64,000 bases of DNA, from positions 176,579-240,578 of the forward strand of contig NZ_JAKMAJ010000008.1 of assembly GCF_022378355.1 (NCBI RefSeq). Reading direction: 5' to 3'. The notes beneath the pieces are model-generated. The model ran no database searches and was not told the DNA's origin. It saw only the letters and a program-made list of their open reading frames with translations. The position numbers and the translations under genes are program-made. This document shows positions 50,870-61,075 of the stretch, in pieces. This stretch comes from Brenneria bubanii. Its GTDB lineage: Bacteria; Pseudomonadota; Gammaproteobacteria; Enterobacterales; Enterobacteriaceae. Positions within the stretch are counted from its first letter, which is position 1, and each line of letters starts with the position of its first letter.

Positions 50870-51523
50870 GTTTTCTCCTTAACAAGAAACAGCAAAAAAG
50901 TGTATTAGCCTGCCCGTCGCTGACTTGAAAGCATATGCTGCGGGAGACAATCTGATTGTCGGCATTATAGCATAGAGTGTATTGCTGATAGTCATTATTA
51001 ATGATTTATGACTATGTAATGCGTGTTTTTTATGCATTTAACTTGTTTTTAATTGTATTTAATTGCCTGGATTTATATAGTGAATCTGTGGCTAAATGTG
51101 TTTGGTTGAATACATTAAGCTTTCTGCATTGATGGTTTATTATCCACTCATTGATTATATAAAGCAGATCTGTTTGTGAAAAACATTGTTATAACATGTG
51201 GTTACAGTGTTTTTATTGGCGCTTTGAAAAACATGCCAATCTATGTCATTGATTCTGCTTTTTACAAGTGTTGTGGATGAGTCGAGGTCTGATGCACTAA
51301 GCGCCGTAATCTGAAATGTTAAGACTACGATCAACGCGGGCCATGAGATCTGCGGTATATTGTTATCATCATGCGGTAATTTTTGTTGTTTATTACTTCA
51401 TGGCATATTTAAAAAATACATAACTTATATAAGTCTGTATTCATTATTTTTCTAAACCAACGTAGTATCACCTGCACATAGTTCGTTATGTAAGTGCTAC
51501 TCCCTTTTTTGGAGAATTATTCT
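50870..51523. other. Divergent promoter region of yecF and uvrY
   Basis: About 650 AT-rich bases without a credible gene. It must hold the promoters of both genes. A perfect 12-bp palindrome ACTTATATAAGT lies at 51423-51434, about 90 bases before uvrY, and could be a regulator site. No specific promoter is asserted. Confidence 0.5.
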
Positions 51524-52180
51524 TTGATTAGCGTTTTTCTTGTTGATGACCATGAACTGGTGCGGGCAGGGATACGGCGCATTCTTGACGATATCAAAGG
51601 TCTCAAAGTCGTTGGCGAAGTGTCATGTGGTGAAGAAGCCGTCAAATGGTGCCGTAGCAACGATGTTGATGTTGTCTTGATGGACATGAATATGCCGGGG
51701 ATAGGCGGTCTTGAGGCAACGCGTAAAATTCTGCGATTTTCTCCTGATGTAAAAGTTATCATGCTAACTATTTATACAGAGAACCCATTACCTGCTAAAG
51801 TAATGCAGGCGGGGGCGGCGGGATACGTCAGCAAAGCGGCCGCTCCGCAGGAAGTCATCTGTGCTATTCGGGCCGTGCATGCCGGGAAACGATATATCGC
51901 TTCCGATATTGCACAGCAAATGGCGTTAAGTCAGTTAGCGCCACAGGCTGAAACGCCATTGGAGTGTTTGTCTGAACGAGAATTGCAGATTATGTTGATG
52001 ATCACCAAGGGACAGAAGGTGACTGAAATTTCCGAACAGCTGAATCTGAGTCCCAAAACGGTGAACAGCTATCGTTACCGGATGTTCAACAAACTGAACA
52101 TCAATGGCGATGTAGAGCTAACGCATCTGGCAATTCGCCATGGCCTCTTTAATGCGGAGACGTTGTTAAGTAGTGAGTGA
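51524..52180 (+). CDS. uvrY: Response regulator UvrY (GacA family)
   Basis: The 218-residue regulator starts at TTG 51524 (GGAGAA eight bases upstream): [20 protein letters not shown], matching E. coli UvrY. The phosphoacceptor is Asp54 ([10 protein letters not shown]) and the C-terminal LuxR-type helix-turn-helix contains [20 protein letters not shown]. With BarA it activates csrB/csrC small RNAs and so controls carbon flow and virulence in enterobacteria. Its stop overlaps the uvrC start. Confidence 0.96.
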   Translation: MISVFLVDDHELVRAGIRRILDDIKGLKVVGEVSCGEEAVKWCRSNDVDVVLMDMNMPGIGGLEATRKILRFSPDVKVIMLTIYTENPLPAKVMQAGAAGYVSKAAAPQEVICAIRAVHAGKRYIASDIAQQMALSQLAPQAETPLECLSERELQIMLMITKGQKVTEISEQLNLSPKTVNSYRYRMFNKLNINGDVELTHLAIRHGLFNAETLLSSE

Positions 52181-54005
52181 AAGTTTCAATGCCCCGGCAT
52201 TTCTTAAAACGGTAACCAGCCAGCCAGGGGTTTACCGTATGTATGACGCCGCGAATACGGTGATCTATGTTGGAAAAGCAAAAGATTTAAAAAAACGACT
52301 CTCCAGCTATTTTCGCAGTAACCTCGCCAGCCGTAAGACCGAGGCTTTGGTAAAAAGTATCACGCAGATCGATGTGACGATCACGCATACTGAGACCGAA
52401 GCCTTGCTGTTGGAACACAACTACATCAAGCTTTATCAACCGCGCTACAACGTATTATTGCGTGATGATAAATCTTATCCGATGATTTTTCTCAGTGCCG
52501 ATCAGCATCCGCGCCTTGCCACTCATCGCGGCGCCAAACACGCCAAAGGCGAGTATTTCGGGCCATTCCCGAATGGGAATGCCGTACGTGAAACGCTGAT
52601 GCTGCTGCAAAAGATTTTTCCGATTCGACAATGCGAAAATAGCGTATACCGGAACCGTTCCCGTCCTTGTCTGCAATACCAAATTGGTCGCTGTCTTGGT
52701 CCTTGTGTTAGCGGACTGGTCAGCGAGGAAGACTATCGGCAGCAGGTCGACTACGTCCGCTTATTTTTGTCGGGTAAGGATCAGCAGGTACTCAATGAAC
52801 TGATTGCTCGAATGGAGGCGGCTAGCCGGGCGCTCAACTTTGAAGAAGCGGCCCGCATTCGCGATCAAATTCAGGCTGTGCGACGAGTAACGGAAAAGCA
52901 GTTCGTTTCGGGGGATGGCGAGGATTTGGATGTCATTGGCGTAGCCTTTGAGGCGGGAATGGCGTGTATCCACGTGTTGTTCATTCGTCAGGGCAAGGTG
53001 CTGGGCAGCCGCAGCTATTTTCCGAAAGTACCGGGCGGGACTGAACTGGGGGAAGTCGTACAGACTTTTGTCGGGCAGTTTTATCTGCAAGGAAGCCTGG
53101 CGAGAACGTTGCCTACAGAAATTTTGCTTGATTTTATCTTGCCGGATAAAGACCTGCTGACGGAATCCTTAACTGAGGTGGCCGGACGTAAAGTTCAGAT
53201 TCAGGCTAAACCACGCGGCGATCGTGCCCGCTATCTAAAGCTGGCACGAACCAACGCCGCGACGGCGCTGGTGGCGAAATTGTCACAACAATCAACGATT
53301 CATCAGCGATTGTCTGAATTGGCCAAAGTTCTACATCTGCCTGAAATTAATCGCATGGAGTGTTTTGATATCAGTCATACCATGGGTGAGCAGACCGTTG
53401 CATCCTGCGTGGTATTTGATGCGAATGGACCGTTACGTTCAGAATATCGCCGCTATAATATTGACGGCATCACGCCCGGTGACGACTATGCCGCGATGAC
53501 TCAGGTATTGAAACGTCGTTACGGCAAAGCGCTGGATGATGGCAAGATCCCCGACGTGATCGTTATTGATGGTGGTAAAGGGCAGCTCGGTCAGGCGAAA
53601 GCCGTATTTGACTCGCTACAGGTACCCTGGGATAAGAATAAGCCGTTCCTGCTTGGCGTCGCCAAAGGCAGCGACCGCAAAGCCGGGCTGGAGACGTTAT
53701 TTTTTGAAGCCACCGGAGAAGGCATCGCTCTACCGCCTGATTCTCCAGCTTTACACGTCATTCAGCATATTCGTGACGATTCTCACGACCATGCGATTGG
53801 CGGACATCGTAAGAAACGAGCAAAAGTCAAGAATACCAGTACACTAGAGCTCATTGAAGGTGTCGGACCTAAACGTCGGCAAACCCTCTTGAAATACATG
53901 GGGGGATTGCAGCCTTTAATGAACGCCAGCGTTGAGGAAATTGCAAATGTGCCGGGTATTTCACATGCATTGGCAGAAAAGATCTTCTATGCGTTGAAAC
54001 ACTAG
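52173..54005 (+). CDS. uvrC: Excinuclease ABC subunit UvrC
   Basis: The 610-residue protein starts at GTG 52173. The N-terminal GIY-YIG nuclease domain ([20 protein letters not shown]) makes the 3' cut, followed by a UvrB-binding UVR motif ([15 protein letters not shown]), an RNase H-like domain for the 5' cut, and C-terminal helix-hairpin-helix motifs ([20 protein letters not shown]). It acts in nucleotide excision repair. The eight-base overlap with uvrY matches the known operon. Confidence 0.97.
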   Translation: MSESFNAPAFLKTVTSQPGVYRMYDAANTVIYVGKAKDLKKRLSSYFRSNLASRKTEALVKSITQIDVTITHTETEALLLEHNYIKLYQPRYNVLLRDDKSYPMIFLSADQHPRLATHRGAKHAKGEYFGPFPNGNAVRETLMLLQKIFPIRQCENSVYRNRSRPCLQYQIGRCLGPCVSGLVSEEDYRQQVDYVRLFLSGKDQQVLNELIARMEAASRALNFEEAARIRDQIQAVRRVTEKQFVSGDGEDLDVIGVAFEAGMACIHVLFIRQGKVLGSRSYFPKVPGGTELGEVVQTFVGQFYLQGSLARTLPTEILLDFILPDKDLLTESLTEVAGRKVQIQAKPRGDRARYLKLARTNAATALVAKLSQQSTIHQRLSELAKVLHLPEINRMECFDISHTMGEQTVASCVVFDANGPLRSEYRRYNIDGITPGDDYAAMTQVLKRRYGKALDDGKIPDVIVIDGGKGQLGQAKAVFDSLQVPWDKNKPFLLGVAKGSDRKAGLETLFFEATGEGIALPPDSPALHVIQHIRDDSHDHAIGGHRKKRAKVKNTSTLELIEGVGPKRRQTLLKYMGGLQPLMNASVEEIANVPGISHALAEKIFYALKH

Positions 54006-54061
54006 GGACAATGTAGCAACATACTCAATATCCACTCCAGCCAGATAGTTACCTAAGCGCT

Positions 54062-54610
54062 ATGCAATTTAATATACCGACGTTGCTGACTTTGTTTCGT
54101 GTTGCCTTAATCCCGTTTTTTGTGCTGGCGTTTTATCTTCCATTCGTCTGGGCGCCACTGATATGCGCACTCATTTTTGTTATTGCCGCCGTTACCGACT
54201 GGTTTGATGGTTTTCTGGCCCGTCGCTGGAAGCAAACGACACGATTTGGGGCGTTTCTTGATCCTGTCGCCGACAAGGTGATGGTTGCCGTCGCTTTGGT
54301 TTTGGTGGCGGAACACTATCATTCATGGTGGATTACGCTGCCAGCTGCCACGATGATTGCGCGTGAAATCATTATTTCTGCACTGCGCGAATGGATGGCG
54401 GAGATCGGTAAGCGCAGCAGCGTTGCGGTGTCCTGGATCGGTAAGGTCAAAACCACCGCGCAAATGATGGCGCTGGTCGCTTTATTATGGCGTCCTGAAC
54501 GTCTGGTGGAAGGCGCCGGCGTGATTGCTTTATACATCGCGGCCGTGTTGACTTTTTGGTCAATGTTTCAATATTTGAACGCCGCCAGACATGATTTGCT
54601 TGAACCTTGA
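54062..54610 (+). CDS. pgsA: Phosphatidylglycerophosphate synthase PgsA
   Basis: A 182-residue membrane enzyme with the CDP-alcohol phosphotransferase signature [19 protein letters not shown], including the final Asp of PVADK. It makes phosphatidylglycerophosphate from CDP-diacylglycerol and glycerol-3-phosphate for anionic phospholipids. It follows uvrC as in E. coli. Confidence 0.97.
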   Translation: MQFNIPTLLTLFRVALIPFFVLAFYLPFVWAPLICALIFVIAAVTDWFDGFLARRWKQTTRFGAFLDPVADKVMVAVALVLVAEHYHSWWITLPAATMIAREIIISALREWMAEIGKRSSVAVSWIGKVKTTAQMMALVALLWRPERLVEGAGVIALYIAAVLTFWSMFQYLNAARHDLLEP

Positions 54611-54660
54611 TCGAAGCGCCTTAAAAATCAGCAAACGAACGTACTGAGTTGATAATTCTA

Positions 54661-54688
54661 TTGACTCATTGCGTCAGGTCAGTAGAAT
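54661..54688 (+). promoter_or_regulatory. Promoter of the Gly-Cys-Leu tRNA operon
   Basis: TTGACT (54661-54666) and TAGAAT (54683-54688) with a 16-base spacer, followed by a GC-rich GCACCGC discriminator typical of stable-RNA promoters under stringent control. Confidence 0.8.
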
Positions 54689-54750
54689 GCACCGCATCAA
54701 CAGCGCGCTGGTTTGTTTAAAGTTAGTATAAATCAGCAAGTTCGTATGAT

Positions 54751-54826
<76 letters not shown>

Positions 54827-54866
54827 ATATATTCAGTCGCGAAGACTGAAAACGATTTACAGGTAA

Positions 54867-54940
54867 GGCGCGTTGGCAGAGTGGCCATGCAGCGGATTGC
54901 AAATCCGCCTACCTCGGTTCGACTCCGGGACGCGCCTCCA
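54867..54940 (+). tRNA. cysT: tRNA-Cys (anticodon GCA)
   Basis: Complete 74-base tRNA beginning GGCGCGTTGGCAGAG and ending CGCGCCTCCA, anticodon loop TTGCAAA. Confidence 0.96.
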
Positions 54941-54948
54941 ATTTCTAA

Positions 54949-55035
54949 GCCCGGGTGGTGGAATCGGTAGACACAAGGGATTTAAAATCCCTCGGCGTAC
55001 GCGCTGTGTGGGTTCAAGTCCCACCCCGGGCACCA
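54949..55035 (+). tRNA. leuZ: tRNA-Leu (anticodon UAA)
   Basis: Complete 87-base tRNA with the long variable arm of leucine tRNAs, beginning GCCCGGGTGGTGG and ending GGGCACCA, anticodon loop TTTAAAA. A P2-like element starts within 200 bases, so this could be its attachment target, but the partner repeat lies outside the window. Confidence 0.96.
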
Positions 55036-55080
55036 TCGATTAAAATCGAATTAAAACAAGAAGTTAGTCAAAATTGATAG

Positions 55081-55104
55081 CCGCTTAATAAGCGGTTTTT
55101 TTTT
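55081..55104 (+). terminator. Terminator of the tRNA operon
   Basis: CCGCTT-AAT-AAGCGG followed by nine T residues, 45 bases after leuZ. Confidence 0.85.
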
Positions 55105-55245
55105 GTTCCTGAAAATGATAAGTGGCGACAAAATGGCGGCAGAGTGGCGACACTTATTTTTTTACCTTCATAAAAAATGATGTTTCCTATCATTGATTAA
55201 CTATTTTATTTAATCGATGGTTGATTGATTATTCATAACATCTGA

Positions 55246-55464
55246 CTAAACCCACATTTGGAACTGTTTATCCGCGACAGGGTGTGGCGTGACAGGATTT
55301 ATCTTCCCTGGTTCCACAATAGAGCGAGTGACACTTTCAAGAGTAACAAAAGTATGGCCGCAATTTATATTTGTGCATTGGTGATAACGCTCTTTGGTTG
55401 ATTCACTTAGGTAACGGCTTGAGCGGGCATGAGCGGCATGTCGGCAAATGGGGCAATGCATCAT
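55246..55464 (-). CDS. ogr: Ogr/Delta-type late transcription activator
   Basis: The 72-residue protein has the Ogr zinc finger: Cys4, Cys7 (HCPICRHAAHARSSRYLS) and Cys30, Cys35 (HQCTNINCGHTFVTLES). Ogr binds the RNA polymerase alpha subunit and late promoters of P2-like phages to switch on late genes. It is at its usual place after gene D. Confidence 0.93.
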   Translation of the reverse strand: MMHCPICRHAAHARSSRYLSESTKERYHQCTNINCGHTFVTLESVTRSIVEPGKINPVTPHPVADKQFQMWV

Positions 55465-55543
55465 AATTATATCCTTAACTGGCTTTTTTCTATGCCATTT
55501 TACCCATTAATTCAATTAATGGAATAAAATTCAAAAAATTGAT

Positions 55544-56692
55544 TTACGGTCGTTCGCTCCCTTCATATTCCACATCTGACAGTAGCACCTCCAATTCCAA
55601 CGTGGTGATATAGCCGCTATTGCTCAATGCATGCGTCACTTTTGCGATCGTCCACATTTGCTCATCGATCACCTGTTTAAATCCGCTAACCTGTACCGGC
55701 GTCTCAGGGAACAGGTCGGCGCGGCCCATTGCTAGCGTGATAGAAAACTCGGCGACGCCTCGCTGTAAGCTGTCCCATTTTGCCTGGGCGGCACGCATGG
55801 CTTGCGCCTTTGTCGCGTAGACTGTAGTCAGGGATAGGACATTCTCATCAGTGCCGACCATGTACTCCCCCTTGTGGGCTTCCGGTGTTTTCGTCGGTTT
55901 TTTCGCTTTTGGGTGGGATTCCTGTGGCCCCTGATGCAAAAGTATCTTTTGTTTTCGCTTAACCTTGACCTGTTTAGGTTTCGGTTCTTTGGTATGCAGC
56001 CAGCTTGCCGTTACGCCAGTGTAGGCTCCCCGGTCAGCCAGGCTAAAGCTGTGCTGATCCCCATCGCTGCGTTCAATTATCTGTTGAGGGATAGATTTGC
56101 CGCTGGCCGTCTTTCCCGTGCCGGCCCTGATAAACAGCAACCGTCCGGCTTTTACCGCCGCAATTGCACCGTTTCGTTCAGCCAACCGGGTGATAAATGT
56201 CGCATCGGTTTCTTGTGTTTGGTCGATATGGGAAATTTTTATCCCGGCGAAGCCATCGGCCAGCATGGGTAGTAGGTTGTTGCGTGTCGCCACCTGTTCG
56301 ACAATCGCCCCCAGCGTGGTGTCGTGATAGGAGACTTCCCGCCGTGAGTTGAGCGAGCCGCGAAAATCCGCGCTGCGCGCTCGAATGGTGAGCGTATCCG
56401 GTGCGCCCCGGTGTTCGATTTCATCCACTGTATAATCGCCTTTGCCGACCAGGGCTTCTCCCTCCCAGCCCAAAAACACTGACAGCAAAGCGCCCCGGCG
56501 GGGTAACTGTAATTGTCCGTCGCTGTCGTCCAGCTCAATATCGAGCTGGTCGGCTTCAAAGCCTCGGTTATCGGTCAGGGTGAGCGACAGCAGGCGCGGA
56601 CTAATAATGGTCGTAATATCCTGCTGATTTAAGCGCAGCAGGTAGGCCGGGGCGGTTTTACTGCCGACGCGGATGTTTAGCGGGTTAATCAT
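55544..56692 (-). CDS. D: Late control/tail protein gpD
   Basis: The 382-residue protein matches P2 gpD: it starts VGSKTAPAYLLRLNQQDIT after the first residues, has ADQLDIELDDSDGQLQLPRR and a C-terminal EQMWTIAKVTHALSNSGY. It is the hub-type baseplate protein of the contractile tail. It overlaps gpU by four bases. Confidence 0.93.
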   Translation of the reverse strand: MINPLNIRVGSKTAPAYLLRLNQQDITTIISPRLLSLTLTDNRGFEADQLDIELDDSDGQLQLPRRGALLSVFLGWEGEALVGKGDYTVDEIEHRGAPDTLTIRARSADFRGSLNSRREVSYHDTTLGAIVEQVATRNNLLPMLADGFAGIKISHIDQTQETDATFITRLAERNGAIAAVKAGRLLFIRAGTGKTASGKSIPQQIIERSDGDQHSFSLADRGAYTGVTASWLHTKEPKPKQVKVKRKQKILLHQGPQESHPKAKKPTKTPEAHKGEYMVGTDENVLSLTTVYATKAQAMRAAQAKWDSLQRGVAEFSITLAMGRADLFPETPVQVSGFKQVIDEQMWTIAKVTHALSNSGYITTLELEVLLSDVEYEGSERP

Positions 56693-57174
56693 GCAAACAG
56701 CCCCCCGATGGCGGATTGTGCCTTGCCGGCAATTGCGCCGGCGCTGCCGATCAGGCTCTCTGCCTGTTGGCGTAAATCGCCCAGCACAGCGGACAGCGAC
56801 GAATCGACGCGGGTGAGCGTGACGGTAAACTCAATTCGCCGGGCGTTGCCATCAGGGAAAAAATCGGTTTTCGTCTGGCTGATACTGTTAACCACAAACA
56901 CGCCGTAAATGGTGCCGCTGCCCTCAATCAGCGGCCATGCACGCCCCTGATCGGCCATTGTTTCCAGCATCAACAGCGACAGCTTGCCGCCGGTGATTTC
57001 CGGCAACAGTTCCCCCGACAGGGTGATCTTCTCCTCTTCAATGCCTAAGAACTGCAACGCCGGACGCTGGCCGACGCGACTGTTTGACGGCCAGCGATAA
57101 TCAACGTTGCGCTGCATATTTTGGTACGGCAGGGTTTGCAACTGAAAGACAAACAGCCCTAACGTGAGCATCAT
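56689..57174 (-). CDS. U: Tail protein gpU
   Basis: From the ATG at 57174, just after the T stop codon, the 161-residue protein has the U pattern: FVFQLQTLPYQNMQRNVDYR, VGQRPALQFLGIEEEKITLS and the ending SLIGSAGAIAGKAQSAIGGL. It works in tail completion. Upstream in-frame codons overlap the end of T and are not needed. Confidence 0.93.
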   Translation of the reverse strand: MMLTLGLFVFQLQTLPYQNMQRNVDYRWPSNSRVGQRPALQFLGIEEEKITLSGELLPEITGGKLSLLMLETMADQGRAWPLIEGSGTIYGVFVVNSISQTKTDFFPDGNARRIEFTVTLTRVDSSLSAVLGDLRQQAESLIGSAGAIAGKAQSAIGGLFA

Positions 57175-57175
57175 C

Positions 57176-60055
57176 TTAAAACTCTCCCTGATAGCGGTAA
57201 TGACTGAACGCGCGCGATCGCGCCGCCCGTTCCCGGCTTTCAAGTTGGCGCGCGACTTCCTGCGCAATGTCGTGCGCGCTTTGGCCGGGTTGCGCCACAA
57301 TACTGATAGGCGCGTGAATACTGACCGGAGACGATGCGCTGCTGACCTGAGCCGTTGGCGCTATCGGTCGATAAGTGGATATGTTCATCGCGGCGGAGGC
57401 CATCGCGGCTGTATCCTGCCGGCTGGTGATGTTGACCGGACCTTCAACGATCTCCGGGCCATGCTCACCGACAACCGCGAATTTCCCCAGTGGAATGCGG
57501 CCGCCGTTGTCATATTCACCGCTGTATCTGGCCTTAATGGCATTGGCATCGTTACCCTGCGGCGCGGGGGATGTGATAACTCCGACCTGCAAGGCAGCGG
57601 CTTCCTCCGGCGGGATAAGTTTGTCGGCGGCCGGCAAGTTTTGGGATTTCTCATCAATCAGTCCCAGCTTTTCCAGCAGCCAGGACACGCCCGATCTCAA
57701 TGAATCCAATGGGTGCATCACCGCATTCAGCCCGTTTGCCAGCGCTTCACCGAAGCGTTTACCCATACTGGCGGCGCCGTCCAGCTCGGCAGCGGTTGAT
57801 TTGACTGGCGTTAACAGATCGCCGAACCAGCTGAAGAGCGCCTTGATCTTATCCCCAATCCACTCAAAGGCCGGTCTAAGCGGTTCAAAGGCGGCGATAA
57901 TCGGGGCTGATGCGGCGACGAACCCCTCAACCACACCACCGATAAACGCTTTAATCGGCTCCCAGTATTTCCAGATAAGCAGCGCACCGGCGACAATGGC
58001 CGCCACAGCCAGACCGACAGGGGATAAAAGCACGCCTAACGCGCTGCCAATCAGCATGATGCCGGTGCGTAGCAGTGCCAGCGGTGACGTAAATAGCCAC
58101 ATGAGCACTCGGCCAAAACCCGACATAGCCCCCCGGATAACGGCCAGCGGATTGCTGACCGCCCCAAACAGGGACGTGAGTGCGGACGTGCCGGCGCGTA
58201 ACAGCGTCAGTGGCGATTTCGCCAGCCACGTAATGGCTCCGCCGAGGCGATGTAATCGCCCTGACAGCGACGTTACGCCGCGAGTCCCAGCGAATCGAAA
58301 TCCGGCGCTTAATAATCCCACCCCGGCTGTCAGGGCATTAATTCCGCTCATCACAGGCCAGACAACCAGACCAATCCCGCCCAGTACCGCGATCAGCGCC
58401 GTCGCCGCTCCGGCCACCATAACGATCTGCCGTGTCAGTTCTGGATTGGCTTTCACCCACTCATTGACCCGGTTCACCCATGCCGTCGCGCTTTGTGTGA
58501 GTTTGCGCAGTGCGCCGTCGTCGTCATTGAAAAGGCTGAAGCGCAGACCAGCCATCGCGCCCTGAAGCCGCCCGATATCCCCTTGCAGATTATCGCGCAA
58601 TGTCTCGCCCATGCGGTCAGCCGCGCCTGATACGTCGTGCAACTTATCTTCCGTTCCGGCTAGCGCAGACAGGAATGCGGGTATCTGGTCGATGGATAGG
58701 TCTTCAATCGGCGTACCAAACAGCGCAATCGCCGCATTCGCCCGTTCTGCCGGATCTTTTATTTTCAGCAGCCCGCTCGCGGTTTTCTGCATCGCGGCAC
58801 GCGCTTTATCGCCGCCGCTGGCAATGGCCGTTGACATTTTCGCCGCATTGAGTCCGGCGGCGTCATACGCTTCGATACTCGTTTTTGACATGTCTGAACC
58901 GCGAATGCTGAACTCTTTAACCGCGTCGCCTGTCTTATCCAGCGCAAACTTGCCTTGCTGCGCCATCTCGACTAACAGCGTCATTGCCTCCGAGCCACTG
59001 AATCCCATGTTACGAAAGTGGGTCGAGTACTCATGCAGGATTTCCGGTAGTTCGCCGCGCATCTGGGCAGACACGCGCTGCATCCCGGATACCATTAAAT
59101 CGAATGCCTCGTCGCTGTTTTTAGCGAGACCATTTTTCATCATGATCGCGGCAATCTGGATGCTTTCGGTGGCGTCCCCGCCGAGCGCTGTTTGTATATC
59201 CAGCGCCTTACGTGATATGCGTGAGAGTTCTGATTCGCCGACGTCCCCCAGCGTGCCTAATGTACTGCGTACAGCAGCTACGGCATCCGCTATCTGATCG
59301 AGGTCATTACTTACCCCGGCGGTATTTATTTCTTTGATAATGCGGGTGTACTGTTCCCCGGTGGCGGCGTTTTCGCCTGTCTGCGCCGCGATAAGCGCGC
59401 CTTGCCCGTCAGCCTGTACGGATGGCGCCATCAGGCGGCTTTCGGCATACAGCGCCGCTGAACCGACGCCAAACGCCGCCGCGCTGGTATTACGTACGCC
59501 GGCGGTGATCGCTTTGCCTTTTTCGTAGCGCTGACTGACGGCGTTCAGCTTTTTCTGTTGCTGACTGACGCGCGACAGGGCGGTGCGCTGGCGTTCAATC
59601 GTGGCGGTCGTCTGTGAAATGTCATTGCGCAGTTGACGTTCGGCGCCGGACAGGTTGCGCGTACTGATGCCGGCCTGTTGCAACTCGCCGCGTTGGCGTT
59701 GCACTGACAGGCGCAGGCTATTGTGCTTGGCTTGCAGTTCGGCGGCGCTGCGTTTGGCGCTCTCCATTGCCTGCGCCTGCGCGCGCGTCGGGCGCTCGGT
59801 ATTTTTAAACTGCATCGCCAGGGCGGCCGCATCGGCTTTGGCCTGTTTTAACGCGTTCCCGGTGACCGCCAACTGTGCGCTGGCTTTGCGAAACCCCTCG
59901 ATGCGCCCGGCCTGCGCATTCAGGTTTTTAAGCTGTTGCTGAGAGTTCCGAATTTCTCCCGACAGGGTTTTACTGGCGGTTTGCACCGCCTTGAATGGCC
60001 GGGTCGCATTATCAACGGCCTTGAGCAAGACCTGTAACTGTAAGCTGTTACTCAT
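57176..60055 (-). CDS. T: Tail tape measure protein gpT
   Basis: The 959-residue protein has an N-terminal coiled coil (20-160), the tape-measure core (about 210-400, with RISRKALDIQTALGGDATES), hydrophobic spans (about 540-570 and 660-700) and a C-terminus with LESRERAARSRAFSHYRYQG typical of P2 T. It starts before the stop of E'. Confidence 0.94.
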   Translation of the reverse strand: MSNSLQLQVLLKAVDNATRPFKAVQTASKTLSGEIRNSQQQLKNLNAQAGRIEGFRKASAQLAVTGNALKQAKADAAALAMQFKNTERPTRAQAQAMESAKRSAAELQAKHNSLRLSVQRQRGELQQAGISTRNLSGAERQLRNDISQTTATIERQRTALSRVSQQQKKLNAVSQRYEKGKAITAGVRNTSAAAFGVGSAALYAESRLMAPSVQADGQGALIAAQTGENAATGEQYTRIIKEINTAGVSNDLDQIADAVAAVRSTLGTLGDVGESELSRISRKALDIQTALGGDATESIQIAAIMMKNGLAKNSDEAFDLMVSGMQRVSAQMRGELPEILHEYSTHFRNMGFSGSEAMTLLVEMAQQGKFALDKTGDAVKEFSIRGSDMSKTSIEAYDAAGLNAAKMSTAIASGGDKARAAMQKTASGLLKIKDPAERANAAIALFGTPIEDLSIDQIPAFLSALAGTEDKLHDVSGAADRMGETLRDNLQGDIGRLQGAMAGLRFSLFNDDDGALRKLTQSATAWVNRVNEWVKANPELTRQIVMVAGAATALIAVLGGIGLVVWPVMSGINALTAGVGLLSAGFRFAGTRGVTSLSGRLHRLGGAITWLAKSPLTLLRAGTSALTSLFGAVSNPLAVIRGAMSGFGRVLMWLFTSPLALLRTGIMLIGSALGVLLSPVGLAVAAIVAGALLIWKYWEPIKAFIGGVVEGFVAASAPIIAAFEPLRPAFEWIGDKIKALFSWFGDLLTPVKSTAAELDGAASMGKRFGEALANGLNAVMHPLDSLRSGVSWLLEKLGLIDEKSQNLPAADKLIPPEEAAALQVGVITSPAPQGNDANAIKARYSGEYDNGGRIPLGKFAVVGEHGPEIVEGPVNITSRQDTAAMASAAMNISTYRPIAPTAQVSSASSPVSIHAPISIVAQPGQSAHDIAQEVARQLESRERAARSRAFSHYRYQGEF

Positions 60056-60481
60056 TGGTGTGTCCGCTGCGTTTTAGCGCCTTGTCGCGCCACAGGATCA
60101 ACTCGGTAAGACTCATCGGATAAAGCGCCGATGGCGGCCAGTGAAAAATCACCGCGATATCCGCCATCAGGTCATCAACGGTCAGGCTTCGGGGGAGGTC
60201 GGTTGCGGCGATTTCGGCGTCAAAAAACCGATCACCTTGCCGGCAATGGCAATCATATCGGGTAGCTCCATACGGGTGATTTCGGTTTCGGTCAGCGCCG
60301 GGTTGGTCATGCGGGGCAAGACTTTAATCATTGCGTCAACGTCGGAATTCGCCACCGCCGCCAGACTGACGCCGCGCAGCGTGCCGGCGTTCGGTTTAAT
60401 CAGGGTGACCGCATCAATCTGCGTATCGCCGCGTTTGATCGGCGTTTCCAGTTTAACGGTATTGGGGTTTTGTTCGTTCAT
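60048..60481 (-). CDS. E: Tail proteins gpE and gpE+E' (programmed -1 frameshift)
   Basis: Frame one (60481-60182) encodes 99 residues, gpE. The slippery heptamer T TTT TTG (60227-60221, minus strand) is correctly phased. After a -1 shift the frame runs to 60048 and encodes the classical E' tail with HWPPSALYPMSLTELILWRD. As in P2, the extension overlaps the T start. The pair acts as tail assembly chaperones. Confidence 0.92.
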
Positions 60482-60539
60482 GGCTTGTCTCTGTGTTCAG
60501 GTAAAAGGAGGCGGCCAGCCGCTGACTGGCCGGGTTAGG

Positions 60540-61061
60540 TTACGCCAGACCTATGGCCCGTCGGTGCTGCTCCAGCGTGTCAACGCCGTTGACCCGCTCA
60601 ATCATGTTGATGGTGTCAATCTCGATCATCTCTTTGCCGTCGATGGTCAGCTTGTAATAGGTGCATTGGGTAGAAATCTTGGTTTCGGTGTCTTCCCCCT
60701 GTTTGCTTTCGCCGCCGTCGATCTCTTTATGGCGACCGCGCATCACCACTTCTACGGCGACGATCTCTCCGGTGTCGTCTCGCTGGTATGACCCGGTAAA
60801 GCGCAGCAGGGCAGTATCCGCCCCCGGCGCGGCGTACTGGCTCCACAGCGTTTCATCGGCCAGCCCGCCCAGCGTAAACTCCATCGATAACGCGTCATCA
60901 TCCAGACCAAAATCAATCGGTGCGGCGCCGTTCATACCGCCGCCCCGGTAGTTCTCCAGTTTGCGGGTAAGCTTCGGCAAGGTGACGGCGGAGGCGATCC
61001 CCATATAACTCATGCCGTCGTTGAACAGATTCATGTATTTCAGTTTGCGAGGCAGTGCCAT
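60540..61061 (-). CDS. FII: Tail tube protein FII
   Basis: The 173-residue protein has the FII pattern: MALPRKLKYMNLFNDGMSYM, then PKLTRKLENYRGGGMNGAAP and VVMRGRHKEIDGGESKQGED. It forms the inner tube of the contractile tail. GGAGC precedes the start, 14 bases after FI. Confidence 0.95.
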   Translation of the reverse strand: MALPRKLKYMNLFNDGMSYMGIASAVTLPKLTRKLENYRGGGMNGAAPIDFGLDDDALSMEFTLGGLADETLWSQYAAPGADTALLRFTGSYQRDDTGEIVAVEVVMRGRHKEIDGGESKQGEDTETKISTQCTYYKLTIDGKEMIEIDTINMIERVNGVDTLEQHRRAIGLA

Positions 61062-61075
61062 AGCGCGTTAGCTCC

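Noticed and set aside
55105-55245. Integrase remnant near leuZ
   Set aside because: The triple TGGCGACA repeat recalls integrase arm sites, but no open frame with integrase motifs is present.
57375-58565. 396-codon rightward open frame
   Set aside because: Antisense to the P2-like tape measure gene, low complexity, no ribosome binding site; the opposite strand has clear family matches.
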